Assembly (NCBI RefSeq): GCF_003852525.1
Contig: NZ_QAJL01000003.1
Location: forward strand, 122,508 to 186,507
Origin: Pedobacter sp. KBW06
GTDB taxonomy: Bacteria; Bacteroidota; Bacteroidia; Sphingobacteriales; Sphingobacteriaceae
Reading direction: 5' to 3'
DNA: 64,000 nucleotides
The notes beneath the pieces are model-generated. The model did no database searches. It saw only the letters and a list, made by a program, of their open reading frames with translations, and had not been told where the DNA came from. Of the stretch, positions 18,508 through 28,251 are shown one piece after another (the stretch's first letter is position 1; each line of letters begins with the position of its first letter). Position numbers and translations under genes: made by a program.

Positions 18508-19470
18508 TTAATCAAGTTTTACATTTTCCTTTAGAAAGTTAAAATACTTCTCTTCTTCCGTTTCAAAGAGCTCCTCTCCTTCCAGCATATAGGCCCGAAG
18601 CAGGAATTCTTGGGCATCACTGAACGCATTAAGTTCGAAGAACAGTTCCCCTAAACGCAACATGACAAATGGATTTTCGTACGCATTGGTTTCTATATTT
18701 CCTTTGGCATTTAAAAAATGGGCTTGTGATTGTTCAAATTCATTTAGCATAAAATAGCCATCCCCGATGGAAGTTTCCAGCCAGAAGCTTTCTCCGTATA
18801 AATTCTGAGGACCGGGAACCAATGCCAAAGCTTCAGACCAGACATCGATAGCCTCCCGAAATTTCTCCTCCTCAAATAAATCGCTGCCCTGCTCACTTAA
18901 CACTTCAATACGTTCAGTCAGTTCCTCCGAAAGTTCTGCAGGTTCCGTTCTGAGTACAGGAAAAGGCAATGAGGCGGTTTCTTTCTGAAACAGGTTCAGG
19001 ATCTCCTCATTGTCGTTCAATTTCTTTTTAGCCATGTCGAAATAAAAAGCAGGCTTATCGCTGAAATCTCTTTTCGTAGCGCCATATTTTATCGCCTGAT
19101 AAAAGGCTTCCTTTGCCAGATCCGGTTTACCGAGAAACAGCAGGGTTTCTCCCTGTAACACATAAGGAGTGGTATGATAGATCTTGTAACCGCAAGTCTC
19201 CAGGTCCAGGATCCAGTCTTTAACCTCCTGAAGTGCTTCCTCATATTTGCCTGTTGCATTTAAAACAGGAATCAGTTCAGACAATACCATATGTGATACA
19301 GAAGTATTGTACCTGGATTCCGGCAGCTTTCCCCAAGCCAGCCTTATTTTCTCTAAAGATGCTTCGATCCTGCCTTCATCGAGTAATTCAGAAGCCCCAT
19401 CCATCAAATCAAAAACTTCATTTTCCAGTTCATTGGGGATACTCATGGCAACGCGTATGTCGTTCTTCAT
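18508..19470 (-). CDS. Tetratricopeptide-repeat-type cytoplasmic protein
   Basis: 320 residues, acidic and almost wholly helical, without signal peptide. TPR-like helix pairs are visible: VFDLMDGASELLDEGRIEAS, the EALQEVKDWILDLE segment, DLAKEAFYQAIKYG, LFEEEKFREAIDVWSEALAL and AFSDAQEFLLRAYML. It probably mediates protein contacts. A second in-frame ATG at 19446 gives an equally good start. No partner is adjacent. Confidence 0.8.
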   Translation of the reverse strand: MKNDIRVAMSIPNELENEVFDLMDGASELLDEGRIEASLEKIRLAWGKLPESRYNTSVSHMVLSELIPVLNATGKYEEALQEVKDWILDLETCGYKIYHTTPYVLQGETLLFLGKPDLAKEAFYQAIKYGATKRDFSDKPAFYFDMAKKKLNDNEEILNLFQKETASLPFPVLRTEPAELSEELTERIEVLSEQGSDLFEEEKFREAIDVWSEALALVPGPQNLYGESFWLETSIGDGYFMLNEFEQSQAHFLNAKGNIETNAYENPFVMLRLGELFFELNAFSDAQEFLLRAYMLEGEELFETEEEKYFNFLKENVKLD

Positions 19471-19632
19471 ACTTCAGTTCAAATTTTAATCATGTAGTCA
19501 GTATATTAAAACTAAAAATTTCATAAGGAGGAAACATTTTAGTTGAAATGCAGACAATATCGACCAAAAATTTATTAAAAAAATATTTTCAGTAGATTTA
19601 TCAGATAAATTTAGAAAACCTGATCTGAAAGA

Positions 19633-20169
19633 ATGGCAACAAAAATATTGATTCTGCCCGGACTGGGCGGTTCAGGAGAAAAGCACTGGCAAAGTTTTTG
19701 GTCAAGGGAGCTTGATCATACCCTCCGGCTCGAACAGGACAATTGGGAGGAACCTGAACTCGGTAAATGGCTGGAAAGGTTAAATGAGTTCCTGTTAAAA
19801 ACAGAGGGCCCGCTTATCCTTGCGGCCCATAGCCTTTCTGTGTCATTGGTTGCGCATTGGGCAGGCAAATACCATCATCCCCATATCAAAGGAGCCTTGC
19901 TCGTTGCTCCGGCAGATGTAGATTCTCCGGAACATACGCCTGAGGTGATCAGGAACTTTGCGCCAATGCCGGCTACAAAACTTCCCTTTCCCTCCATCGT
20001 GGTGGCCAGCGAGGACGACCCTTTCGTGAGTGTAGACAGGGCCCGTTATTTTGCCGCTCAATGGGGCAGTGAATTTATAAACATCGGCCCCAAAGGCCAT
20101 ATCAATTCAGATTCAAATCTGGGAATCTGGGAAGAAGGACAAGAGATTTTACAGCGATTAAACCCATAA
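19633..20169 (+). CDS. RBBP9/YdeN-family serine hydrolase
   Basis: 178 residues, the usual size for the RBBP9/YdeN alpha/beta-hydrolase family. It opens with ILPGLGGSGEKHWQSFW, has the nucleophile elbow AAHSLS (catalytic Ser), an ASEDDPFVS strand with the acid, and the catalytic His in GPKGHINSDSNLG. It is cytoplasmic with no signal peptide. The substrate is unknown. A strong hairpin follows one base after the stop. Confidence 0.92.
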   Translation: MATKILILPGLGGSGEKHWQSFWSRELDHTLRLEQDNWEEPELGKWLERLNEFLLKTEGPLILAAHSLSVSLVAHWAGKYHHPHIKGALLVAPADVDSPEHTPEVIRNFAPMPATKLPFPSIVVASEDDPFVSVDRARYFAAQWGSEFINIGPKGHINSDSNLGIWEEGQEILQRLNP

Positions 20170-20170
20170 A

Positions 20171-20205
20171 AATGCCCCCAAATTCAACCGAATTTTGGGG
20201 GCATT
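20171..20205. terminator. Hairpin between hydrolase and efflux operon
   Basis: AATGCCCCCAAATTC, AACC loop, GAATTTTGGGGGCATT: a 15-bp stem with one bulged base. On the minus strand it is followed by TTTTTATGG, so it best fits termination of the RND efflux operon, whose last gene ends at 20258. Confidence 0.7.
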
Positions 20206-20257
20206 GCCCGAACTTACCGGGACAATTTATGCAAAGCGCTTTTGCAGGTTGCAGCTG

Positions 20258-21703
20258 TTATTGCCAGCCTCCGCCTAAGTCCCTGTAAAAATGAACTACA
20301 GCATTCAGCTGTTCTTTTTTAGTTTCTATCAGTTCGAGTTTAGATTCCAATGCATCTCTTTGCGTCATCAGCACTTCAAAATAATTCACCCGGGCAGATT
20401 TGAACAAATCGTTCGAAACAACGATCGATCTGTCCAGGGCTTCTACCTGCTGTGATTTCAGGCCATATCCTTTTTCCAGGTTACTGATTTTGGACAGCTG
20501 GTTAGAAACCTCCAGATAGGCATTCAGAATTGTACGTTCATAATTGTACATCGCCTGAAGCTGTCTTGAATTGGCACTATTGAACTCTGCCTTGATCGCA
20601 TTCCTGTTAATCAGCGGTCCGGCGACATCTCCTGCCAGCGAATAAAGCACCGATTCCGGAAACTTTAAAAAGTAGGACGGCTTAAATGCCTGTAACCCTA
20701 CCGCCGCCGAAATGTCCAGCGAAGGATAGAACTCTGTCCTTGCCACCTTCACATCCAGCTTTGCGGCTGTCAGTTCCAGTTCTGCCTGTTTGATATCCGG
20801 ACGGTTGGCCAGCAATTGCGAAGGAATCCCTGAATGGACAGCCGAAGGCAGCAAACTTAAAAAGTTTCCTTTATCCCTTTTGATTTCCTGCGGATAGCGG
20901 CCGAGTAAAAAGTTAATCCTGTTCTCTGTTTCTTTTATCTTTTGAAGAATCTCAAATTCCATGCTTTTTGAGGTCAGCACTTCTGCCTGAAATTTCTGAA
21001 CGGCCAATTCTGTAGCACGGGCAGCCTCTTTCTGCACTTTGACAATCTCCAATGCATTTTTTTGCAATGCGATGTTCTGTTTTACAATTTCCAGCTGATT
21101 ATCCTGAGCCAGCAGCTCGTAATAGGAATCTGCAACCTCTGCAATCAGGTTAGTGACCACGAAATTCTTGCCCTCTACAGTTGATAAATACCTGCTGATC
21201 GCTGCCTTTTTGGAGTTGCGGAGTTTCTTCCAGATGTCTACCTCCCAATTGGCATGGATGGCCAAAGAATAATCCATCAGCGGATCGGGCATTGCCTTAC
21301 CCGGAACAATTTCCGTACTGGCATCACCTGCCCCCTGACTGGTATACCTACCAACTTTTTCTACACCCAGGCCTGCTCCTATACCAACATGGGGCAGCAA
21401 ATCACCCTTTTTCACCCGGACATCATTCTTTGCGATTTCGATCTCCTGCAAAGTGATCATCAGCTCCTGATTGTTCTTCAGGGCGGTATCGATCAACTCC
21501 ACCAGGTTCTGATCCTTAAAGAAGCTGCGCCATGGCATGGCCGACATATTTGTGGTATCCGAGCCTTTATCGTAGCGCTCTGGAACGGTTAATTTTGCCG
21601 TTGGCGTCACAATCGACGGAACCTTACAGCCCGCCATCGCAAGAACCACCGCAAGGCATGTGCTCAATGCAAACATGCACCGGTTTAAATTCAGTTTATA
21701 CAT
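20258..21703 (-). CDS. NodT-like outer-membrane efflux lipoprotein
   Basis: 481 residues from ATG 21703; a TTG nine bases upstream is also in frame. Signal peptide with lipobox MAGC (Cys26) as in OprM/NodT-type factors. Two outer-membrane-efflux repeats follow, with LIAEVADSYYELLAQDNQLEIV and LTAAKLDVKVARTEFYPSLDISAAVGLQ as typical segments. It is the last gene of the adaptor-pump-channel operon and overlaps the pump gene by eight bases. Confidence 0.93.
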   Translation of the reverse strand: MYKLNLNRCMFALSTCLAVVLAMAGCKVPSIVTPTAKLTVPERYDKGSDTTNMSAMPWRSFFKDQNLVELIDTALKNNQELMITLQEIEIAKNDVRVKKGDLLPHVGIGAGLGVEKVGRYTSQGAGDASTEIVPGKAMPDPLMDYSLAIHANWEVDIWKKLRNSKKAAISRYLSTVEGKNFVVTNLIAEVADSYYELLAQDNQLEIVKQNIALQKNALEIVKVQKEAARATELAVQKFQAEVLTSKSMEFEILQKIKETENRINFLLGRYPQEIKRDKGNFLSLLPSAVHSGIPSQLLANRPDIKQAELELTAAKLDVKVARTEFYPSLDISAAVGLQAFKPSYFLKFPESVLYSLAGDVAGPLINRNAIKAEFNSANSRQLQAMYNYERTILNAYLEVSNQLSKISNLEKGYGLKSQQVEALDRSIVVSNDLFKSARVNYFEVLMTQRDALESKLELIETKKEQLNAVVHFYRDLGGGWQ

Positions 21704-24700
21704 TGTGATCAATTTCTTCTGTTAATGGGTTTTCTTCTTCATTTTTAACGAGTTTGTGTTTCTCTGCAATCCTGCCGAATATATAGTACAATCCGGGGAT
21801 GATCAGCACACCGCAAACCGTTCCTAAAAGCATTCCTCCCGCAGCAGCAGAGCCGATAGTCCGGTTTCCTATTTTACCCGGGCCGGAAGCAAATACCAAT
21901 GGGATCAACCCCGCAATAAAGGCAAAGGAAGTCATCAGGATCGGACGGAAACGGACTGCCGCACCTTCCAGCGCCGCCTGAAGTACCGTTGCTCCTGCGC
22001 GATGTTTCTGAACCGCAAACTCGACGATCAGTACCGCGTTCTTCCCTAGTAAACCAATCAGCATCACAAAAGCCACCTGGGCATAGATGTTGTTTTCCAG
22101 ACCGCATATTTTCAGCAGCAGGAAAGCTCCAAAGATTCCACATGGAAGGGAAAGAATCACTGACAATGGCAGAATGAAACTTTCGTACTGTGCTGCCAGA
22201 ATCAGGTACACAAATCCAAGACAGATCAGGAAGATGTAGATCGCCTCATTACCACGGGATACCTCATCTTTGGAAATACCCGCCCAATCGATGCTAAATC
22301 CTCTCGGCAGGGTCTTTTCCGCCACTTCATTGATCGCATTAATCGCTGCACCACTACTGTAGCCAGGACCGGAAGAACCGCTGATTTCCGAGGCGTTATA
22401 CATGTTGTGCCTCGTGATTTCAGAAAGTCCATACACCTTTTCCATCTTCATGAAAGCCGAAAAGGGAACCATTTCGTCCCGGCTGTTTTTCACATACAGC
22501 TTCAGGATATCCTCCGGTAATGCACGGTACTGAGGCAAGGCCTGTACCATCACCTTATACTGACGGTCGTACTTGATAAAATTGGTTTCGTAATTACTTC
22601 CCACCAAAGTAGAGAGCGTGTTCATCGCATTTTCAATGGTCACTCCTTTTTGCTGGGCGAGGTCATTGTCCACCCTTAACATATATTGAGGGAAGCCTGC
22701 ACTGTAAAAGGTGAATACTGAGGAAAGTTCAGGGCGTTTGCTCAGTTCTTTTACAAAGTCCTTGCTCACTGTTTCCATTTTCTTGAAGTCGCCAGATCCC
22801 GCTTTGTCCAGTAAACGAAGCTCAAAACCTCCGGCGGCTCCATATCCCGGTACTGCCGGCGGCTGGAAAAATTCGATCGTCGCACCGGAAATCTCTGAAG
22901 ATTTTTCTTCCAGCTCTGCCATTACTTCCTGTACAGAATGCTTACGGTCTTCCCAGCTTTTCAGGTTGATCAGACAGGTTCCGGAGTTGGCACTCGTTCC
23001 TTCCGTCAGGATCTCATAACCGGCAAGGGCCGAAACAGATTGCACCCCTTCTACTTTTTCAGCGATCTTCTGCAGGCGTTCTGCAATTTCATTGGTTCTT
23101 TCCAGTGAAGATCCCGGAGGCGTCTGGATAATCGCGTAGAACATCCCCTGATCCTCGTTTGGAATAAATCCGGAAGGAAGACTGTTATTCAGGAAATACG
23201 TTCCCACACAGAAAGCGATCAGCACACCGAAAGTCACCATTCTACGGCTGACAATCATTCCAAGCGTTTTTTGATACCTTCCTGAAAGCTTGTCGAAGCC
23301 ATTGTTGAAACCGTCCATGAACTTATCCAGCTTGTTTTTCTTTTGCGATTTCCCATGGTTCTTCAATAAGATCGCGCACAATGCCGGAGTAAGTGTCAAT
23401 GCCACAATACCGGAAAGAATAATGGCCGTTGCCATGGTAATGGAGAACTGCCGGTAAAATATACCCACCGGCCCGGACATAAAGGCCACCGGAATAAACA
23501 CTGCCGCCATCAAAAAGGTAATGGCAATAATGGCTCCGCTGATCTCATGCATTACTTTTTTGGTTGCTTTTCTCGCAGAAATATGCAGCTCATGCATTTT
23601 GGCATGCACCGCTTCGATGACGACAATCGCATCATCGACCACGACCCCGATCGCCAGTACCAGGGCAAACAGCGTCACGAGGTTAATCGTAATTCCGAAA
23701 AACTGCATAAAGAAAAAGGTTCCGATCAGGGATACCGGAACGGCAATCGCAGGAATCAGTGTAGAACGCCAGTCGCCAAGAAAGAGGAATACTACCAATC
23801 CAACGAGGATAAAGGCTTCGACCAAAGTGTGGATTACCTTTTCAATAGAGGCATCCAGGAATTTGGACACATCATAACTGATCTCATAATCTACTCCTTT
23901 TGGAAAAGAGCTTTTCTTGATCTCTTCCATTTTGGCCTTGATGTCTTTAATAACCTGACTGGCATTACTTCCATAAGACTGTTTCACCGTAATTGCCGCC
24001 GAAGACCTGCCGTTCAGGTTAGAATAAATGTCGTACATGGAACTCCCAAACTCGATATTCGCCACATCTTTCAGGCGAAGGATCTCTCCTTTTGGAGTAG
24101 AACGCAAAATGATATTCTCGTACCCTTCTTTGGTGGTAAAACGTCCAGGATATTTCAATACATACTCAAAGGATTGAGATCTTTTTCCGGAACTTTCACC
24201 AGTTTTACCAGGTGAAGCTTCTAAACTTTGTTGATTTAATGCTTCCAAAACCTCATCTGCAGAGATTTTATAAGCCAGCATTCTATCCGGCTTTAACCAG
24301 ATGCGCATGGCATATTCCCGGTTACCCAGGATATCGGCCACACCAACCCCATCTACCCGCTTCAATTCTGAAAGCACATTGATATCCGCAAAGTTGAACA
24401 GAAACTTCTGATCCATCTTCGGATCTTTGCTGTACAGGTTGATGTACATTAACATATTCGATTCTTCGCGGGTGATCTTTACCCCTTCACGCACTACCAA
24501 TGGTGGTAGTTTATTGACTACCGAAGCCACCCGGTTCTGAATGTTTACTGATGCCTGATTCGGATCTGTGCCCAGGTTAAAAACCACCTGAATGGAAGCT
24601 TCCCCATCATTACCTGCATCAGAGGCCATGTATTTCATTCCAGGAACACCATTAATGGCACGTTCCAAAGGGATAATTACCGATTTGATCATGAGCTCAC

Positions 24701-24860
24701 CGTTTGCTCCCGGATATTCTGCGGTGATGTTCACCTTAGGCGGTGAGATCGATGGAAATTGTGTAACCGGAAGGTGGCTCAATGCCAGCACACCCAGAAA
24801 CACAATAATGAGCGATATTACTATAGAAAGGACTGGCCTTTGTATAAACTTATTAAACAT
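21696..24860 (-). CDS. AcrB/MexB-like RND efflux pump (HAE1 type)
   Basis: 1054 residues, full length for the family. It has the N-terminal FIQRPVLSIVISLIIVFLGVLAL helix, two large periplasmic loops, and twelve membrane helices. The proton-relay pair is present in TM4 (GVVVDDAIVVIEAV) and the TM10 lysine in GLLGKNAVLIVEFA. The loop motifs FIPNEDQGMFYAIIQTPPGSSLERT and FMSGPVGIFYRQFS support the HAE1 (drug/organic) class rather than metal-exporting HME pumps. Its adaptor is encoded 38 bases upstream and its channel overlaps downstream. Confidence 0.96.
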   Translation of the reverse strand: MFNKFIQRPVLSIVISLIIVFLGVLALSHLPVTQFPSISPPKVNITAEYPGANGELMIKSVIIPLERAINGVPGMKYMASDAGNDGEASIQVVFNLGTDPNQASVNIQNRVASVVNKLPPLVVREGVKITREESNMLMYINLYSKDPKMDQKFLFNFADINVLSELKRVDGVGVADILGNREYAMRIWLKPDRMLAYKISADEVLEALNQQSLEASPGKTGESSGKRSQSFEYVLKYPGRFTTKEGYENIILRSTPKGEILRLKDVANIEFGSSMYDIYSNLNGRSSAAITVKQSYGSNASQVIKDIKAKMEEIKKSSFPKGVDYEISYDVSKFLDASIEKVIHTLVEAFILVGLVVFLFLGDWRSTLIPAIAVPVSLIGTFFFMQFFGITINLVTLFALVLAIGVVVDDAIVVIEAVHAKMHELHISARKATKKVMHEISGAIIAITFLMAAVFIPVAFMSGPVGIFYRQFSITMATAIILSGIVALTLTPALCAILLKNHGKSQKKNKLDKFMDGFNNGFDKLSGRYQKTLGMIVSRRMVTFGVLIAFCVGTYFLNNSLPSGFIPNEDQGMFYAIIQTPPGSSLERTNEIAERLQKIAEKVEGVQSVSALAGYEILTEGTSANSGTCLINLKSWEDRKHSVQEVMAELEEKSSEISGATIEFFQPPAVPGYGAAGGFELRLLDKAGSGDFKKMETVSKDFVKELSKRPELSSVFTFYSAGFPQYMLRVDNDLAQQKGVTIENAMNTLSTLVGSNYETNFIKYDRQYKVMVQALPQYRALPEDILKLYVKNSRDEMVPFSAFMKMEKVYGLSEITRHNMYNASEISGSSGPGYSSGAAINAINEVAEKTLPRGFSIDWAGISKDEVSRGNEAIYIFLICLGFVYLILAAQYESFILPLSVILSLPCGIFGAFLLLKICGLENNIYAQVAFVMLIGLLGKNAVLIVEFAVQKHRAGATVLQAALEGAAVRFRPILMTSFAFIAGLIPLVFASGPGKIGNRTIGSAAAGGMLLGTVCGVLIIPGLYYIFGRIAEKHKLVKNEEENPLTEEIDHNV

Positions 24861-24898
24861 TTGTTTATATTTTTAATGATAGAAACCAAACTGGACAG

Positions 24899-25981
24899 CT
24901 ATTCTGCTTTTAAACGCAGACGGGAAAGAACTTCTTTAGGTGCAAGGTGTTCGCTCCTGATTTTTTCATCGTCCTTTACCTTTTGAACCCCTTCCAGCAA
25001 GATGCTGTCGGTTTCAGAAAGTCCGCTGGCAACAACATACATATCAGGCATTTCTGCAGCGACAGTAATGTTTCTGGAATGTACCACATTGTCTTTTCCG
25101 ACCACAAATACATACATCTTATCCTGAATCTCATAAGTTGCTTTCTGAGGGATGATCAATGCATTTCTGAGCGGAACCACCATTTGTATTTTCCCGGTTT
25201 CTCCATTTTTTAACAACTTGTTTGCATTGGGAAAACGTGCACGGAAAGCGATGTTACCGGTTTCGCTATCGAATTCACTTTCTACCACTTCTACATTTCC
25301 TTTGTCTTTCAACAATTCGTTATTGGCCAGCAACAGGCTCACCTTATTGTCGGCACGGTTCTTTATATTGGTTTGATATTCCAAGTATTCCGGCTCTGAT
25401 ACATTAAAATAGGCAAATACCTGGCTGTTGTCGGACAGGCTGGTCAGCAATGCACCTTCATCAACAAGGCTTCCTAATTTCAAGGGAATCCTGTCTATGG
25501 TTCCATCAAAAGGAGCCCTGATTTCGGTAAATGACAGATGGAGTTTAGCCAGGGCAACTTCTGCTTTCGCCTGGTCCACTTTGGCCTGAGCCATGGCCTG
25601 TTCATTTTTAGATACTACATTTTTATCCGCCAGTAGTTTGACGTTTCTGAGTTCAATCTCTTCTGCTTTCACTTCGGCCTGCGCTTTCCGCAATTCTGCT
25701 TCATAAACTTTAGGCATGATCTTAAACAGCAGCTGACCAGCTTTTACAGACTGGCCTTCATCCACATAAATGTTTTGCAGGTATCCTTTTTCCTGTGCCC
25801 GGATTTCAATGTTGCGAACAGAGCGGATCTGCGAAACATACTCCTTGGTAAAGGAAGTATCCGTCTTTAAAGGATTGGTGGTGGTAAACTTGCTGTCTTC
25901 TTTTTTCTCCTCTTTTTTTGAGGTACAGCTGGCAAGGTTCAACAAGGCAATAGCAGCCGTGAACACGATTGTTTTCTTCAT
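24899..25981 (-). CDS. RND efflux periplasmic adaptor lipoprotein (AcrA/MexA-like)
   Basis: 360 residues. Lipobox LASC (Cys19), then a Lys/Glu-rich linker, lipoyl half (RAQEKGYLQNIYVDEGQSVK), a short alpha hairpin (about 95-150), the second lipoyl half (LHLSFTEIRAPFDGTIDRI) and barrel and membrane-proximal domains. First gene of the operon with the pump and channel. No local repressor gene is adjacent, so regulation is not evident. Confidence 0.95.
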   Translation of the reverse strand: MKKTIVFTAAIALLNLASCTSKKEEKKEDSKFTTTNPLKTDTSFTKEYVSQIRSVRNIEIRAQEKGYLQNIYVDEGQSVKAGQLLFKIMPKVYEAELRKAQAEVKAEEIELRNVKLLADKNVVSKNEQAMAQAKVDQAKAEVALAKLHLSFTEIRAPFDGTIDRIPLKLGSLVDEGALLTSLSDNSQVFAYFNVSEPEYLEYQTNIKNRADNKVSLLLANNELLKDKGNVEVVESEFDSETGNIAFRARFPNANKLLKNGETGKIQMVVPLRNALIIPQKATYEIQDKMYVFVVGKDNVVHSRNITVAAEMPDMYVVASGLSETDSILLEGVQKVKDDEKIRSEHLAPKEVLSRLRLKAE

Positions 25982-26121
25982 GATATTTAATGGGAAATTA
26001 AGCGAATAAATTCCTGAAATTCAATGACTGATCAACGAAGCCTCAGGACATAACTAATCGTCGGTCTCCGGGCCATAAAGCCAGGGATGATCACAAACCA
26101 GAAACCGATGGATGAAAATCC

Positions 26122-26508
26122 TCAGATCCTTAAAACTCTTTGTTTGATGTAAATGGGAGATGTATCGCCACAGAAAGGTGGGAATGTTTTGAAATGATGG
26201 TGGTAGTCTTCTAAAATTAAAGCCGGGAAAAAGCTAAGGTACCACCTGTCGCATAAAAGATAATTGCGGTGTGTAAGCCCCTGCTGAAGGTCATCACCAT
26301 TGGTGTGTTCTTCATCTAAATCACCTTCTTCAGATACCGAGAGATCCAGGTCTGCAGTTGCAAAGTTTGTGGGTTCGCTTTTGGCAAGCCGGTGATGGGA
26401 ACAATGACTAACAGGAGGCATAGAATGATGTACTGTACCCGCATGAATATCAGCCCCCCTGCTAAGCAGATGGGAAAACAGAAATACAAAAAACACAACT
26501 ACTCTCAT
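26122..26508 (-). CDS. Small exported histidine-rich protein
   Basis: 128 residues. A hydrophobic N-terminus (about 1-15, VVVFFVFLFSHLL) suggests a signal peptide. The mature part has a His/Cys/Met cluster (HAGTVHHSMPPVSHCSHHR, about 22-40), an acidic centre (SEEGDLDEEHTNGDD), and a further EDYHHHF motif. I know no named family, but the clustered His, Cys and Met resemble periplasmic metal-binding proteins. It lies upstream of, and in the same direction as, the RND operon with a 140-base gap, so it may be co-regulated. Confidence 0.6.
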   Translation of the reverse strand: MRVVVFFVFLFSHLLSRGADIHAGTVHHSMPPVSHCSHHRLAKSEPTNFATADLDLSVSEEGDLDEEHTNGDDLQQGLTHRNYLLCDRWYLSFFPALILEDYHHHFKTFPPFCGDTSPIYIKQRVLRI

Positions 26509-26607
26509 TCGGCCGCAAAAATAATCAAAGTATTGAAAGAAAAAAATCCAGACAATAAATTGATTAAAAGATTAGAGATGAATGACATAAATTGTTCCCT
26601 ATCAGGG

Positions 26608-26838
26608 CTATTTGTTTGGTCTTGAACTGGCTTGTGGTTGATGTTTTCCTTCAAGAATATCGATTACACTTTTCTTTAAATCATCATACTTGAAATCATC
26701 ATTAAATCCAAAACCACAGGTCGCATGTACCTCCCCCTTTTGCTCACAAAACAGGTACTTAGGCCCAGCAATTTCAATTGATGAAGGTGAGTACTCTGTT
26801 TGTATCTTGTAATCAATTTCATCATTCTTATTGACCAC
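26608..26838 (-). CDS. Small hypothetical protein or 5'-truncated remnant
   Basis: 76 residues from a GTG at 26838. The frame stays open upstream to about 26878 without any ATG, and those codons (SKQKYIKHLFYV) look as protein-like as the rest. This suggests either a GTG start inside the real frame or a gene that has lost its beginning. Composition (IEIAGPKYLFCEQKGEVHATCGFGF) is protein-like. No family recognised. Confidence 0.45.
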   Translation of the reverse strand: MVNKNDEIDYKIQTEYSPSSIEIAGPKYLFCEQKGEVHATCGFGFNDDFKYDDLKKSVIDILEGKHQPQASSRPNK

Positions 26839-26958
26839 ATAGAATAAATGTTTGATATATTTCTGTTTTGAGCCTCAATTTTTTATTAATTTCAATAATT
26901 ATTTAACCTCTTGGCAGCTGGAAATACCCAAATCCATTGTCGATTTCATTAACATCAT

Positions 26959-28239
26959 ATGCAAAATTGGAATACAGACTTTTTTGAAATGCTTTATGCT
27001 AAACTTTCTGCTTCATTGATTGAAGATTCCCGTACACACCTGTTCGCGATATCCGGTCCCGGAAAATTTCTCCCTTCCGGCCTAAAGCCTTTGGAGAAAG
27101 GGGAAGATGCCGCAATACTTTCCTCTATGTTTGAGCAGGTCCCTGCTTTCAGCTGGCTTGAAAAGCAGGAAGGGAGGAAAATCTCCGAAGTGTACACTTC
27201 AGTTTTGAACCATAAGGAAAGTCCGGTCATCAGCGGACGACCGGAACAAATGGCCAGATTAAGAGAAGCAGAACAACAATACGAGGACAGTTTTGAGGAA
27301 TATCAGTTTTACAAATACGCTTATGAAGCTGTTCTTTTGGAATACCTGAGTGCCAAAGCAACTCAGGAAAACGGAGGAGCAAAAATATCAAGAAATTTGC
27401 TGATCAAACGAGAGCAGGCCATGAACAAGTGGATTGCAAAGGGACATAAAGGCCGGATGGAGCTCTGCTTAGCCATCATACAGGAGTACCAGCCTTTATA
27501 TTCCACCAATTTTTGGAAAAAGGCAGGAGAACGGTTTCAGGAGTGGCAGCAGACCACCAGTACAGGAGCTGTTTTTCAGTTAACAGAGTTCTACCCCGGC
27601 TACAAGTATTGGTTTGAGAATTCCGGATGGAGCGGTTTCAGCTTTGACCAGCAAGACCTTGATCATCAGCCAAAATCCAGATTAGCGGGTTTAACGGGAG
27701 ATCTGGATCCTTCCTTCGGTATGTTCAACCTTTCCAATACCCAAGGGGACCGCAACCAGCTATCCTTTTTAAAAATGGGGGAAACCGCAGTAAAGGTAGA
27801 ATGTCAACTCATGGAGGTCCACATCGAAAGAAACTGGCTCAACCCACTGGTTCTTACCAACAAGGCCTGGCGCATGGGCAAAAATTCCCCGGTACCGGAT
27901 CTGTCGCTGTCAAGTGGGGCCGATATAGAACAAGGTATTCTGCCACATGGAGAAATGACTTTATTGCCCCTCTCTGCCATCATTTGCCGGAACTTAAGGG
28001 TTAGTGGCCGCTTTACCGACCTGGCACCTAAACTCAATGAAGAAATTGAACGTCATGAACTTAGTGTTGGTTTTGGCCCTTTTGCCATCGCTGGTAAGCG
28101 CTATGGACAAGATCAAAGGCTAAGAGGGACAATTACAGATCAGGTTATTGAAGTGCCTGATGAACAAATCATTGGGGTCATTTGCGAGATTCTCCCAAAA
28201 ATGCCTAACCCAAATCCTGAACTGCCCTGGAAAAAATAG
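26959..28239 (+). CDS. Uncharacterised 426-residue soluble protein
   Basis: No signal peptide or membrane helix. The N-terminal half is helical (EQQYEDSFEEYQFYKYAYEAVLLEYL, charged and aromatic). The middle has aromatic, solvent-type loops (FYPGYKYWFENSGWSGFSF). The C-terminal 150 residues are beta-rich with a conserved-looking pair of segments: VHIERNWLNPLVLTNKAWRM and LLPLSAIICRNLRVSG. A similar combination of an I-x-R-x-W-x-x-P segment followed by a P-x-S-I-x-x-R-N-L strand occurs, from memory, in uncharacterised bacterial and fungal proteins. It is the first gene of a pair with the 279-residue gene 12 bases downstream. Function unknown. Confidence 0.75.
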   Translation: MQNWNTDFFEMLYAKLSASLIEDSRTHLFAISGPGKFLPSGLKPLEKGEDAAILSSMFEQVPAFSWLEKQEGRKISEVYTSVLNHKESPVISGRPEQMARLREAEQQYEDSFEEYQFYKYAYEAVLLEYLSAKATQENGGAKISRNLLIKREQAMNKWIAKGHKGRMELCLAIIQEYQPLYSTNFWKKAGERFQEWQQTTSTGAVFQLTEFYPGYKYWFENSGWSGFSFDQQDLDHQPKSRLAGLTGDLDPSFGMFNLSNTQGDRNQLSFLKMGETAVKVECQLMEVHIERNWLNPLVLTNKAWRMGKNSPVPDLSLSSGADIEQGILPHGEMTLLPLSAIICRNLRVSGRFTDLAPKLNEEIERHELSVGFGPFAIAGKRYGQDQRLRGTITDQVIEVPDEQIIGVICEILPKMPNPNPELPWKK

Positions 28240-28251
28240 AAAAAAACAAAC

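Noticed and set aside
23547..24215. Plus-strand open frame of 222 codons opposite the RND pump
   Set aside because: Antisense to conserved pump helices; composition is His/Arg/Asn-rich and not protein-like.
26392..26625. Plus-strand open frame opposite the His-rich gene and beyond
   Set aside because: Half of it is antisense to a better gene; the rest is A-rich and probably chance.
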